This document shows positions 1 to 5,987 of a stretch of 7,659 bases of DNA, in pieces; position 1 is the stretch's first letter; each line of letters starts with the position of its first letter. The notes below the pieces were generated by a model. That model saw only the letters and a program-made list of their open reading frames with translations. It was not told where the DNA came from and did no database searches. This stretch comes from Gaiellasilicea sp031371615 (GTDB lineage: Bacteria; Actinomycetota; Thermoleophilia; Gaiellales; Gaiellaceae): NCBI GenBank assembly GCA_031371615.1, contig JANMJY010000292.1, positions 1 through 7,659 of the forward strand. Direction: 5' to 3'. A program made the position numbers and the translations under genes.

Positions 1-97
1 GCTCGGCGAGCTTCGGCCCGATCGCCCGCGCGGCGTCGAGGCCGGTGGCGCCGTCCGGAAGTTCCAGTTCCGTCGAGTCGGGAAGAACGACCTTCAT
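1..97 (-). CDS. thrS: Threonyl-tRNA synthetase, N-terminal fragment (TGS domain)
   Basis: This is the first 32 codons of a minus-strand gene that runs off the left edge. The translation begins MKVVLPDSTELELPDGATG and continues into DAARAIGPKLAE. That is the beta-hairpin and helix typical of the TGS domain that opens bacterial threonyl-tRNA synthetases, which charge tRNA-Thr in the cytoplasm. The ATG at 97-95 is the family's usual start. There is no clear Shine-Dalgarno site before it. Instead a TATCCT box lies 8 nt upstream, so the message may be leaderless. Catalytic and editing domains are outside the window, so the assignment rests on the TGS segment alone. Other TGS proteins such as RelA carry the domain internally, which makes ThrRS by far the best fit for an N-terminal copy. 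Confidence 0.82.
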   Translation of the reverse strand, partial: MKVVLPDSTELELPDGATGLDAARAIGPKLAE

Positions 98-218
98 GAG
101 CGATCAGGATACTCAGCCACCACGCGAGGACGACCGGAACGTCGAGGATGAGGGATCTCCGGTGCCCGATCCCGAGGCGGAGCAGGGCGACGCCGAGGAC
201 GTTCCCGGCGCCGACTAG
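96..218 (+). CDS. Possible small acidic protein of 40 residues, function unknown
   Basis: The ORF reads MSDQDTQPPREDDRNVEDEG and then SPVPDPEAEQGDAEDVPGAD. Fifteen of 40 residues are Asp or Glu and only two are Arg; there is no hydrophobic core, so the product would be disordered and cytoplasmic. I recognise no family. In favour of coding: about three quarters of its codons end in G or C, it fills the gap between two genes, and its TAG shares a CTAG palindrome with the TAG of the convergent neighbour. Against: its ATG overlaps the thrS start by two bases on the opposite strand, so any promoter would lie inside thrS. The nearest purine stretch (GGGAAG at 80-85) is also 10 nt from the ATG. If it is not a gene, this segment is thrS upstream region. 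Confidence 0.35.
   Translation: MSDQDTQPPREDDRNVEDEGSPVPDPEAEQGDAEDVPGAD
106..111 (-). promoter_or_regulatory. Possible -10 element for leaderless thrS transcription
   Basis: On the minus strand TATCCT fits the actinobacterial -10 pattern TANNNT and ends 8 nt before the thrS ATG. No purine-rich ribosome-binding site lies between them and no convincing -35 hexamer is visible. The box lies inside the first codons of the possible 40-residue plus-strand ORF. Confidence 0.35.
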
Positions 219-619
219 GAAATCGCGTCGCGCCAGCGGCGGTGGAAGGCGATGCCGCCGACGAGCATGGCGATGACGAAGAGGAAGCCGAAGACGACCA
301 GAGCAAGCGACGTCTGCTGCCCGAGCGCGACCACCTCGAGCACGGGCGCCTCGCTCGAGCCGACGACGACGACGCGGTAGCGGCCACGTGGCACGTTCGG
401 GACCTTCACCCGCAGGGTCCCGGTTGCAGCGATGCGGCCGAGCTCGACCGGCGCAACCGCCGTGTCCAACGGCTCGAGCGAGACGTCTCCGAGCGGGCCT
501 GAGACGGTGATCGTCTCCCCGACGGCGGCGCTGGCAGGGTCGACCGTGGCCGGAACCGAAGCTGCCGCCCCGGCCACCAGGACCGCGGCGGCGAGCACGA
601 GGAAGGCAGCCGTCTTCAC
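215..619 (-). CDS. Small exported membrane-anchored protein with an Ig-like domain, function unknown
   Basis: The 134-residue product starts at GTG. Residues 1-20 form a Sec-type signal peptide (MKTAAFLVLA followed by an Ala/Val-rich core). Residues 22-98 are beta-rich, with the pattern 'VDPASAAVGETITVSG' seen in bacterial Ig-like or IPT-like extracellular domains, and a closing strand pair around PRGRYRVVVVGS. Residues 103-125 are one strong membrane helix, followed by a short basic tail (HRRWRDAIS). The expected topology is an outer-face Ig-like domain held by a C-terminal anchor. It is divergent from the DUF1800 gene with 81 nt between them. The start is supported by a TAAAGT box exactly 6 nt upstream, as in leaderless messages. 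I do not recognise a named family; a scaffold or adhesion role would be a guess. Confidence 0.7.
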   Translation of the reverse strand: MKTAAFLVLAAAVLVAGAAASVPATVDPASAAVGETITVSGPLGDVSLEPLDTAVAPVELGRIAATGTLRVKVPNVPRGRYRVVVVGSSEAPVLEVVALGQQTSLALVVFGFLFVIAMLVGGIAFHRRWRDAIS

Positions 620-625
620 ACCCCG

Positions 626-631
626 ACTTTA
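626..631 (-). promoter_or_regulatory. Likely -10 element placing the transcript start at the GTG of the Ig-like protein gene
   Basis: Minus-strand TAAAGT matches TANNNT and is followed by 6 nt (CGGGGT) and then the GTG start. This is the spacing expected if transcription begins at the start codon. A weak -35 (GTGAGG) lies 16 nt further upstream. The rest of the 81-nt divergent gap must also serve the DUF1800 operon, for which I see no convincing promoter. Confidence 0.45.
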
Positions 632-700
632 CGAAACCCTTGCATCCCCTCACCCATTCGGCTGTAGCCGCGTGTCGGGGTTGCCGATACATCGTTCGGG

Positions 701-2035
701 ATGGGGATCGCCGTCTACACAGGTCCGTTCGGCCGCCGGCACGCGGAGCGCCTGCTCTGGCGTGCCGGCTTCGGCCCGCGCGCCGGCGAGGCCGAGGCTC
801 TGGCAAAGCGCGGCCTGCACGACGCCGTCCACTCGCTGACCCGGCCCGGCGGCGAGAAGTTCGTCGGCGCCGCGCCCCACGACGACAAGGGCCGCCCGCT
901 CGCGCCCGGCGACGCCTGGGGCCACGACCATCTCTGGTGGCTCGATCGAATGGTGCGGACCTCCCGCCCGCTCGTCGAGCGGATGACCCTCGTCTGGCAC
1001 GACTGGTTTGCGACCTCCCTCGACGGTGTCGGCTCGCAGAAGCTGATGCTGAAACAGAACAAGCTGCTGCGGCGCCTGTCGCTGGGCTCGTTCGACACGA
1101 TGCTGCGCGAGATCACCAGGGACCCGGCGATGCTGCTGTGGCTCTCTGGCACGGAGAACACCAAGCGGTCGCCGAACGAGAACTACGCGCGCGAGCTGAT
1201 GGAGCTCTTCACGCTCGGCGCCGGCGCCGGCTACACCGAGCGGGACGTACGCGAGCAGGCCCGCGCCCTGACCGGCTTCGCCAACGACTGGAAGCGCGGT
1301 CCCGGGAGCATCAACTTCCGCTTCGAGGCGGATCGCCACGACGCCGGAGAGAAGCGCGTCTTCGGCAAGACCGGCGCCTTCGACTGGCAGGACGCAGTTC
1401 GGCTCTGCCTCCATCACCCGAAGCACTCGTCCTTCTTCGTCGACAAGCTCTGGCACTACTTCGTCCCGAGAAGCCCGGACGCGTCGACGCGGCGGGCGCT
1501 CGAGAGCCTCTACCGCAAGGACTTCCAGATCCGGCCCGTCGTCGAGGCGATCCTCCTCCACCCCGCCCTCCACACCGGTCCGCGCATGGTCAAGCCGCCG
1601 GCCGTCTACAACGCCGGCCTGCTGCGCGCGCTCGGCCGCGGCGTCGACACCCAGGCCTGGGCGTGGCTCTCGAGCCAGTCCGGCCAGCGGCTCTTCCTGC
1701 CGCCGAACGTCTCCGGCTGGGACGACGAGCGCTGGCTCGACACGGCGACGTTCAGGGGCCGCTGGGAAGTCGCGAACTACGCCAGCAGCCCCTTCGCGCT
1801 GACGGACAAGCAGTCGGCGTCGCTCCCCGCCGAGCCGCAGGCCCTCGTGGACGGCGCGATCAAATTCTGGGGCTCCCCCACGCTCAGGCCGGCCACGCGT
1901 GCAGCGCTCCTCCGCTTCGCCACCACGGCGATGGGCGACGCCGACCAGCGCTGGAAGAAGACGAGCTACCGCTTCCTGACCGCGAACGCGCTGCGCCAGC
2001 TGGTCGCCGTGTCCCCCGACCTCCAGACCTCCTGA
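701..2035 (+). CDS. DUF1800 family protein
   Basis: The 444-residue protein has the hallmarks of DUF1800 (PF08811): LLWRAGFGP at 18-26, the WHDWFAT block at 99-105, the signature NENYARELMELFTLG at 159-173, ARALTGF at 187-193, GPRMVKPP at 293-300 and PPNVSGW at 334-340. The length is close to full for the family. The biochemical function is not established. The family is frequently encoded beside DUF1501 proteins, exactly as here. The ATG is the first possible start after an in-frame TAG at 665-667; no Shine-Dalgarno site precedes it. There is no signal peptide or membrane helix, although the downstream partner is Tat-exported. The TGA overlaps the next ATG (TGATG), implying translational coupling. 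The large open frames on both strands across this gene are shadows of it. Confidence 0.9.
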   Translation: MGIAVYTGPFGRRHAERLLWRAGFGPRAGEAEALAKRGLHDAVHSLTRPGGEKFVGAAPHDDKGRPLAPGDAWGHDHLWWLDRMVRTSRPLVERMTLVWHDWFATSLDGVGSQKLMLKQNKLLRRLSLGSFDTMLREITRDPAMLLWLSGTENTKRSPNENYARELMELFTLGAGAGYTERDVREQARALTGFANDWKRGPGSINFRFEADRHDAGEKRVFGKTGAFDWQDAVRLCLHHPKHSSFFVDKLWHYFVPRSPDASTRRALESLYRKDFQIRPVVEAILLHPALHTGPRMVKPPAVYNAGLLRALGRGVDTQAWAWLSSQSGQRLFLPPNVSGWDDERWLDTATFRGRWEVANYASSPFALTDKQSASLPAEPQALVDGAIKFWGSPTLRPATRAALLRFATTAMGDADQRWKKTSYRFLTANALRQLVAVSPDLQTS

Positions 2036-3429
2036 TGGCCCGCTGCTGCAACGACTTCTCGCGCACGGACCTGATGCGCCGCGCCGCGGCTGAAGCGGGG
2101 CGAGGGCTGCCGTCGATCGAGGCGGGGATGCCGACGCCGGCGGGAACCGGGCTCGACCGCCGCAGCTTTCTCGCGCGGAGCGCCGGGCTCGCGCTCGCCG
2201 TCTACGGCGGCTCCTCTCTGCTGCCGCGGGCCTTCGACGAGGGCATCGCCGCAGCCGCCGCAGCCGGGCCGCAGCCGGTGCTCGTCTCCGTCTTCCTCGA
2301 GGGGGGCGCCGACTCGCTCTCGATGCTGTTCCCGAGCGGCGACCCGAGCGGCGACCCGCTCTACCGCAAGCTCCGCCCGCAGCTCTCGCTGCCCGCGTCG
2401 GCCGGCCTTCCCTTCGCCGAGGACGACCGCCTGCGCTGGCATCCCTCCCTGACGGCCCTCGCGACCCTGCACCAGGAAGGGAAGGTGAGCGTGCTCCCCG
2501 GTGTGGGGTACGTCGGCCCCGACCAGTCGCACTTCACCTCCAGGCACTACTGGGAGGTGGGCGCGACGAACGAGCAGCTGCAGACCGGCTGGCTCGGCCG
2601 CTACCTCGATCACGCAGGGTCGCCGGACAACCCGCTCCAGGGGCTCTCGCTCGAATCCCGGCTTCAGCCGGCGCTCGCGACGGCGAAGATGCCGGTCTCA
2701 TCGATCGATGGGCCCGACCGCTACGACTTCTGGACCCGCAACGTCTGGGGCGACGTCGAGACGCGCATGCTCGAGGCGATCGGCTCGCTCGGAGCCCTGC
2801 CTACCGGAGGCGACCCCGCCCTCGTCCAGGCCACGTCGGTCGCACAGCAGGCGGCGCGGCTGCGCAGCCAGCTGCGGCCGTTCAAGCCCAAGGGCGATGC
2901 ACCCGGCTTCACGAGCCCCGTCCCGTACCCGAAGGGCGAGGACGACTTCCCCCGCCGCCTCTCCGGCCTGGCCGCGATGATCGGCGCCGGGCTGCCCGTG
3001 CGCGTCGTCGCGCTGACCGCGCCCGGCATGTACGACACTCACGACGACCAGCCCCAGGAGCTCGCCGACGGCCTCGAGCTCACGGCCGAGAGCCTGCTCG
3101 CGTTCCAGCGCGACCTGGAGACCCGCGGGCTCGCCGACCGAGTCCTCGTTCACGTCTGGTCGGAGTTCGGTCGCCGGGCCAAGGAGAACGGCTCGAACGG
3201 CACAGACCACGGCGCCGCCGGAGCGGGCTTCCTGATCGGCTCGCGCGTGACGGGAACGATGATCGGCGAGTTCCCAGGCCTCGCGAGGCTCGACGAGGAC
3301 GGCAACCTCCGCGCAACCTCCGACTTTCGCGGGCTCTACAGCGCTGTGCTCGAGCAGTGGCTCGGCGCCGACGCCGAGGCGATCATCCCCGCGGCCCGCA
3401 GCTTCGCGCGGCCGAAGATCCTGCGATGA
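2035..3429 (+). CDS. DUF1501 family protein with Tat signal
   Basis: The 464-residue protein belongs to DUF1501 (PF07394), which is related to the alkaline phosphatase/sulfatase fold. Substrates are unknown. After a 40-residue leader beginning MARCCNDFSRTDLMRRAA comes a twin-arginine signal (LDRRSFLARSAGLALAVYG, Arg42-Arg43). The mature protein opens with VFLEGGADSLSML (GGxD at 90-93), then DQSHFTSRHYWE at 163-174. Near the C-terminus are SEFGRR at 376-381 and GTDHG at 389-393, the conserved acidic/His segments thought to build the metal site. The start is fixed by the TGATG overlap with DUF1800 and the end by the ATGA overlap with the cupredoxin gene. The frame stays open upstream to 640 only because it shadows the DUF1800 gene. 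A 12-bp tandem repeat at 2332-2355 encodes PSGDPSGD. Confidence 0.9.
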   Translation: MARCCNDFSRTDLMRRAAAEAGRGLPSIEAGMPTPAGTGLDRRSFLARSAGLALAVYGGSSLLPRAFDEGIAAAAAAGPQPVLVSVFLEGGADSLSMLFPSGDPSGDPLYRKLRPQLSLPASAGLPFAEDDRLRWHPSLTALATLHQEGKVSVLPGVGYVGPDQSHFTSRHYWEVGATNEQLQTGWLGRYLDHAGSPDNPLQGLSLESRLQPALATAKMPVSSIDGPDRYDFWTRNVWGDVETRMLEAIGSLGALPTGGDPALVQATSVAQQAARLRSQLRPFKPKGDAPGFTSPVPYPKGEDDFPRRLSGLAAMIGAGLPVRVVALTAPGMYDTHDDQPQELADGLELTAESLLAFQRDLETRGLADRVLVHVWSEFGRRAKENGSNGTDHGAAGAGFLIGSRVTGTMIGEFPGLARLDEDGNLRATSDFRGLYSAVLEQWLGADAEAIIPAARSFARPKILR

Positions 3430-3749
3430 TCGCGACCGCGCTCGTGCTCCTCGCCCTGGCCCCCGCGCGAGTGCAGGTCGGAGCCGACGAGTTCGGCTAC
3501 TCCCTCTCACGCCAGACGATCAAAGCAGGCCCGGCGATCGTTCAGCTCGTCAACTACGGCGAGGACACACACGACCTCCGCCTCCGCCGCACGGGCGGAA
3601 CTCGCACCTACCGAATCGGCGAGGTTCGTCCCGGTGCCCTCGGGGAGCTCGAGGCCCGTCTGCTTCCGGGACGGTTCACGCTCTGGTGCTCGCTGGCCGA
3701 TCACCGCAAGCGCGGAATGAGCGCCACGCTCGTCGTCCGCAAGCCCTGA
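3426..3749 (+). CDS. Small exported cupredoxin-like blue copper protein
   Basis: The 107-residue product has a short hydrophobic N-terminus (MIATALVLLALAPA) that looks like a minimal signal peptide, though it lacks the usual basic residues. The rest is a beta-sandwich with type 1 copper ligands in order: His49 in VNYGEDTHDL, then Cys88, His93 and Met98 in LWCSLADHRKRGM. This is the plastocyanin/amicyanin-like spacing, so electron transfer or copper binding outside the membrane is expected. The family is recognised; the redox partner is not. The ATG overlaps the DUF1501 stop (ATGA), making it the third coupled cistron. A start at 3357 would add 23 residues lying wholly inside DUF1501 and is unlikely. 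Confidence 0.8.
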   Translation: MIATALVLLALAPARVQVGADEFGYSLSRQTIKAGPAIVQLVNYGEDTHDLRLRRTGGTRTYRIGEVRPGALGELEARLLPGRFTLWCSLADHRKRGMSATLVVRKP

Positions 3750-3766
3750 CTTTCCGCAACACCCAC

Positions 3767-3772
3767 TACGAT
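3767..3772 (+). promoter_or_regulatory. Possible -10 element upstream of the His-rich gene
   Basis: TACGAT fits TANNNT and lies 31 nt before the ATG, leaving room for a leader of about 24 nt with a Shine-Dalgarno site. CTGACT at 3746-3751 could be the -35 but gives a short 15-nt spacer and overlaps the cupredoxin stop. Read-through from the upstream operon is equally possible. Confidence 0.3.
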
Positions 3773-3790
3773 CACGGCTCACCCACGAAC

Positions 3791-3795
3791 GGGAG
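3791..3795 (+). promoter_or_regulatory. Ribosome-binding site of the His-rich gene
   Basis: GGGAG is followed by 7 nt and the ATG at 3803. This good Shine-Dalgarno spacing decides the start: the frame is open back to an ATG at 3686, but that longer version would overlap the cupredoxin gene. Confidence 0.6.
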
Positions 3796-3802
3796 CCGTC
3801 AC

Positions 3803-3982
3803 ATGTCACTCATGGACAAGATCAAGTCGGTGTTCTCAGGCGGTTCGGCCGCCTCGACGGACGACCATGCCGGCCACGACCACGCCGGCCACGATCACGA
3901 CCACTCGCACGACGAGCCCGCCGCGGCGATGCCGCCTGTCGACCCCGCCGGTGATGCCGGCAGCGAGGATCGGCCCGTCTAG
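3803..3982 (+). CDS. Small His/Asp-rich putative metal-binding protein
   Basis: The 59-residue protein has three parts. MSLMDKIKSVFSGG (1-14) could be an amphipathic helix. Residues 21-37 are a His/Asp cluster with two exact copies of DHAGH followed by DHDHSHD. The tail (38-59) is Pro/Ala/acidic. No signal peptide or membrane segment is seen. Nine groups of His and Asp in 17 residues are typical of Zn, Ni or Cu chelating tracts, as in metallochaperones and transporter loops; which metal is unknown. A 15-bp tandem repeat (3863-3877 and 3878-3892) underlies the two DHAGH units. It follows the cupredoxin gene by 53 nt and has its own ribosome-binding site. A strong terminator hairpin begins 8 nt after its stop. 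I recognise no named family. Confidence 0.72.
   Translation: MSLMDKIKSVFSGGSAASTDDHAGHDHAGHDHDHSHDEPAAAMPPVDPAGDAGSEDRPV
3863..3892 (+). repeat. 15-bp in-frame tandem repeat encoding DHAGH
   Basis: Two adjacent 15-nt units differ by one base (CAT versus CAC for His) and each encode Asp-His-Ala-Gly-His within the His-rich gene. Unit length is a multiple of three, so copy number can change without a frameshift. Confidence 0.8.
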
Positions 3983-3990
3983 AGAATCAG

Positions 3991-4020
3991 CCCGTGGGGG
4001 AGCTTCGGCTCCTCCACGGG
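3991..4020 (+). terminator. Hairpin terminator between convergent genes, probably bidirectional
   Basis: The arms 3991-4003 and 4008-4020 form 13 pairs (12 Watson-Crick and one G-U on the plus transcript) closed by a C(UUCG)G tetraloop, a very stable loop. GTTTC follows on the plus strand. On the minus strand the hairpin starts 3 nt after the stop of the SDR gene, has one A-C mismatch and runs into CTGATTCTCT. The U tract is poor either way, as is common in actinobacteria. The plus orientation is better paired. Confidence 0.8.
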
Positions 4021-4023
4021 GTT

Positions 4024-5511
4024 TCACCAGTCGGTCGGGCGGAAGTCCTTCAGGAACTGGCCCCAGACGTGCTCGCCGGTGTTGAAGCCCGCGATGATCG
4101 GGTCGACGATCCTTGCCGCCCCGTCGACGATGTCGAGCGGCGGGCGGAATCGATGCTCGGCCGTCTTGCGCTGCGCGATCTCGACCGGGTCCTCATCGGT
4201 GACCCAGCCCGTGTCGACGCTGTTCATGTGGATGCCGTCGGCCTGGTAGTCGGCGGCGGAGGTCCGCGTCATCATGTTCAGCGCTGCCTTCGCCATGTTC
4301 ATGTGCGGATGCCGGGTGGTCTTGAAGCGCCGGTAAAACTGCCCCTCGACGGCTGACACGTTGACGATGTGCTTGTCGCGCTCGGGAGTCCGCAGGAAGA
4401 GCGGCTTCAAACGGGCGTTGAGGACGAACGGCGCGACCGCGTTGACGAGCTGGGTCTCGAGCAGCTCGACCGAGGACACCTCGTCGAGCAGCAGGCGCCA
4501 GGAGTTGCGGTCGCGGAGGTCGACCTGCTGCAGGTCCTGATCGAGGCGACCTTCCGGGAAGAGGTCGCTCTGCGCGGACACGTCTTCCGGCAGGAGCGCC
4601 ACCTGTGACAGCTCCGCGGAGCCCGCGGGGAGCATCTCGGTGCGGCGCAGCCCTTCGTACTCGCCGAGTAGGCGGCGGACGTGCGCCGGCATCGCGCCCG
4701 CCGCTGCGAGCTCGCCCTCGAGCATGTGCCGGTAGAACTCGGCCGGCCTGCGCACGGTCTGGCAGGCGTTGTTGACGATGAAGTCGAGCCGTTCCCTCGT
4801 CGAGAGCAGGTGCGTGCAGAAGGCTTCGACGCTCGGTGTGTGGCGCAGGTCGAGCCCGAAGATCTCGAGCCGCTCGCCCCAGGCGTCGAAGTCGGGCTCG
4901 CGGGCGTAGCGGGCCGCAGAATCGCGCGGGAAGCGCGTCGTCACGATCAGCTGCGCGCCGGCGCGCAGCAGCTTGATCCCGGCCTGGTAGCCGATCTTGA
5001 CGCGGCCCCCGGTGAGGAGCGCCACGCGACCCGTCAGGTCGGCGGTCTCGGTCCGTTTGCGCAGGTTGAAGTCGCCGCACGGCCGGCAGAGCTGGTCGTA
5101 GAAAGGGTGGAGCTCGACGTAGTCCTGCTTGCACACGTAGCAGTGCTGCGGCTGGATCGCTTCCCGGAACTCGGGTTCGCTCTCGACCTCCACCTGCTCG
5201 AAGCCCGAGGGAGGGAACACGTTCGGCGACGTGTAGACCGGCTTGTCGCGCAGCACGCGGATGCCGGTCTCAGCCAGGACCGACTCGTCGCGGCCGAGCC
5301 TGGCCGCCTTCTTCTCGCGCCGCACGACCTTGTTGAACCGCCGGCGCTGGACGACGTCGGGGTTGTGGACGTCGCCGGCCGCGGCGAGCAGGCGAGTCCG
5401 TTCCTCGAGCGGCAGGGCCTTGAGCAGGCTGCGGTCGCGCACAACCGACTCGAGCACGTCTGCCGCGGCCTTCAGCCGCTCGGCGTCGTCGTCATGCGCA
5501 CCGATGGCCAT
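4024..5511 (-). CDS. Atypical short-chain dehydrogenase/reductase with N-terminal Cys4 motif
   Basis: The 495-residue protein is about twice the size of a classical SDR. Residues 1-120 are helical and charged. C124-x2-C127 (HCYVCKQDY) and C142-x2-C145 (LCRPCGDF) look like a zinc ribbon. The Rossmann domain starts at 163 with TGGRVKIG (167-174) in place of the usual TGxxxGIG, so NAD(P) binding is expected. NNAC lies at 247-250 and the strand with the catalytic Ser is NVSAVEG (Ser386). The expected YxxxK is missing: Lys408 sits in HPHMNMAKAALN with Met at the Tyr position. About 137 residues separate NNAC and Ser386, indicating a large insertion. The substrate is unknown. The ATG at 5511 is preferred over a TTG at 5532 because TACCCT lies 6 nt upstream, within the longer version. 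It follows the response regulator gene after 31 nt. Confidence 0.85.
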   Translation of the reverse strand: MAIGAHDDDAERLKAAADVLESVVRDRSLLKALPLEERTRLLAAAGDVHNPDVVQRRRFNKVVRREKKAARLGRDESVLAETGIRVLRDKPVYTSPNVFPPSGFEQVEVESEPEFREAIQPQHCYVCKQDYVELHPFYDQLCRPCGDFNLRKRTETADLTGRVALLTGGRVKIGYQAGIKLLRAGAQLIVTTRFPRDSAARYAREPDFDAWGERLEIFGLDLRHTPSVEAFCTHLLSTRERLDFIVNNACQTVRRPAEFYRHMLEGELAAAGAMPAHVRRLLGEYEGLRRTEMLPAGSAELSQVALLPEDVSAQSDLFPEGRLDQDLQQVDLRDRNSWRLLLDEVSSVELLETQLVNAVAPFVLNARLKPLFLRTPERDKHIVNVSAVEGQFYRRFKTTRHPHMNMAKAALNMMTRTSAADYQADGIHMNSVDTGWVTDEDPVEIAQRKTAEHRFRPPLDIVDGAARIVDPIIAGFNTGEHVWGQFLKDFRPTDW

Positions 5512-5517
5512 CGCGCC

Positions 5518-5523
5518 AGGGTA
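5518..5523 (-). promoter_or_regulatory. Likely -10 element for a leaderless SDR transcript
   Basis: Minus-strand TACCCT (TANNNT) is followed by 6 nt (GGCGCG) and the ATG, with no Shine-Dalgarno site. It suggests the SDR gene can be transcribed separately from the upstream two-component genes. No good -35 is seen. Confidence 0.4.
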
Positions 5524-5542
5524 GCGACCCAAGGCCCTGCGC

Positions 5543-5977
5543 TTACGCGAGCGCGGACGGGATCGCGCGCACGCCGGCGGCTTCCGCGAGGACTTCTTCG
5601 ATGGTCGAGACGATCGCGTCTGGCTGTGCGCCCTTTTCGAGGTAGCGCGCTGCTCCGAGTCCGATCACGTGCTCGGCGACGGCGGTGGTGGCAAAGCCCG
5701 AGAAGACGATGACCTGGGCGTCCGGCGCCATGCGTCGAAGCTCGGGCAGCGCCTCGAGACCGCTGCGGCGTGGCATCGCGAGGTCGAGCAAGATCACGTC
5801 CGGCTGGAGCCGTGCCGCCTCGACAATTGCTTCGTTGCCGTCGCTCGCTTCGCCGACGACTCGCATGCCAAGGCTGGTGGTCACGATCACGCCGAGCAGC
5901 GAGCGCATCGCTTCGCTGTCGTCGCAGATGAGCACACCCGCTGCCGCTTTGCCGTTCGTGACCACTTGATCGCTCAC
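5543..5977 (-). CDS. Single-domain response regulator (receiver only)
   Basis: The 144-residue protein is one CheY-like receiver with a short N-terminal tail and no output domain. All phosphorylation residues are present: the acidic pair Asp19-Asp20 (VLICDDSE), the phosphoacceptor Asp65 (VILLDLAMP), Ser93 (VFSGFA) and Lys115 (YLEKG). It should accept a phosphoryl group and signal by protein contact, not DNA binding. The start is GTG, supported by AGGAAG 4 nt upstream. It follows the pseudo-receiver/DHp gene by 8 nt with the ribosome-binding site overlapping that gene's stop, so the two are co-transcribed and probably act together. The cognate kinase is not in the window. Confidence 0.9.
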   Translation of the reverse strand: MSDQVVTNGKAAAGVLICDDSEAMRSLLGVIVTTSLGMRVVGEASDGNEAIVEAARLQPDVILLDLAMPRRSGLEALPELRRMAPDAQVIVFSGFATTAVAEHVIGLGAARYLEKGAQPDAIVSTIEEVLAEAAGVRAIPSALA

Positions 5978-5981
5978 CTAG

Positions 5982-5987
5982 CTTCCT
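5982..5987 (-). promoter_or_regulatory. Ribosome-binding site of the response regulator
   Basis: Minus-strand AGGAAG overlaps the TAG stop of the preceding gene and lies 4 nt before the GTG at 5977. It supports the GTG start and coupled translation. Confidence 0.5.

Noticed and set aside
650..1573. Long minus-strand open frame of 307 codons opposite DUF1800
   Set aside because: It has no family pattern and an antisense-type composition. Stops are rare in all frames of such GC-rich DNA.
640..2034. Upstream extension of the DUF1501 reading frame, making a 929-residue protein
   Set aside because: The added 465 residues are Arg/Ala/Pro-rich low-complexity shadow of the DUF1800 gene in another frame. 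DUF1800 has clear family motifs and ends exactly at the DUF1501 ATG.
3863..3898. Short tandem repeats as a possible CRISPR or iteron array
   Set aside because: There are only two 15-bp units, in frame within a His-rich coding sequence, without spacers.
4193..5134. Second minus-strand frame of 313 codons inside the SDR gene
   Set aside because: It is an Arg/Ala/Pro-rich frame-shifted shadow of the SDR, whose own frame has intact motifs from end to end.
5512..5532. TTG start adding seven residues to the SDR
   Set aside because: TTG is rare, and the ATG at 5511 has a TACCCT box at leaderless spacing that lies within the extension.
4681..5712. Plus-strand open frame of 343 codons across the SDR and response regulator genes
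   Set aside because: It crosses two recognised minus-strand genes and has antisense composition (runs of Ala, Arg, Val, Glu, Leu) with no motif.
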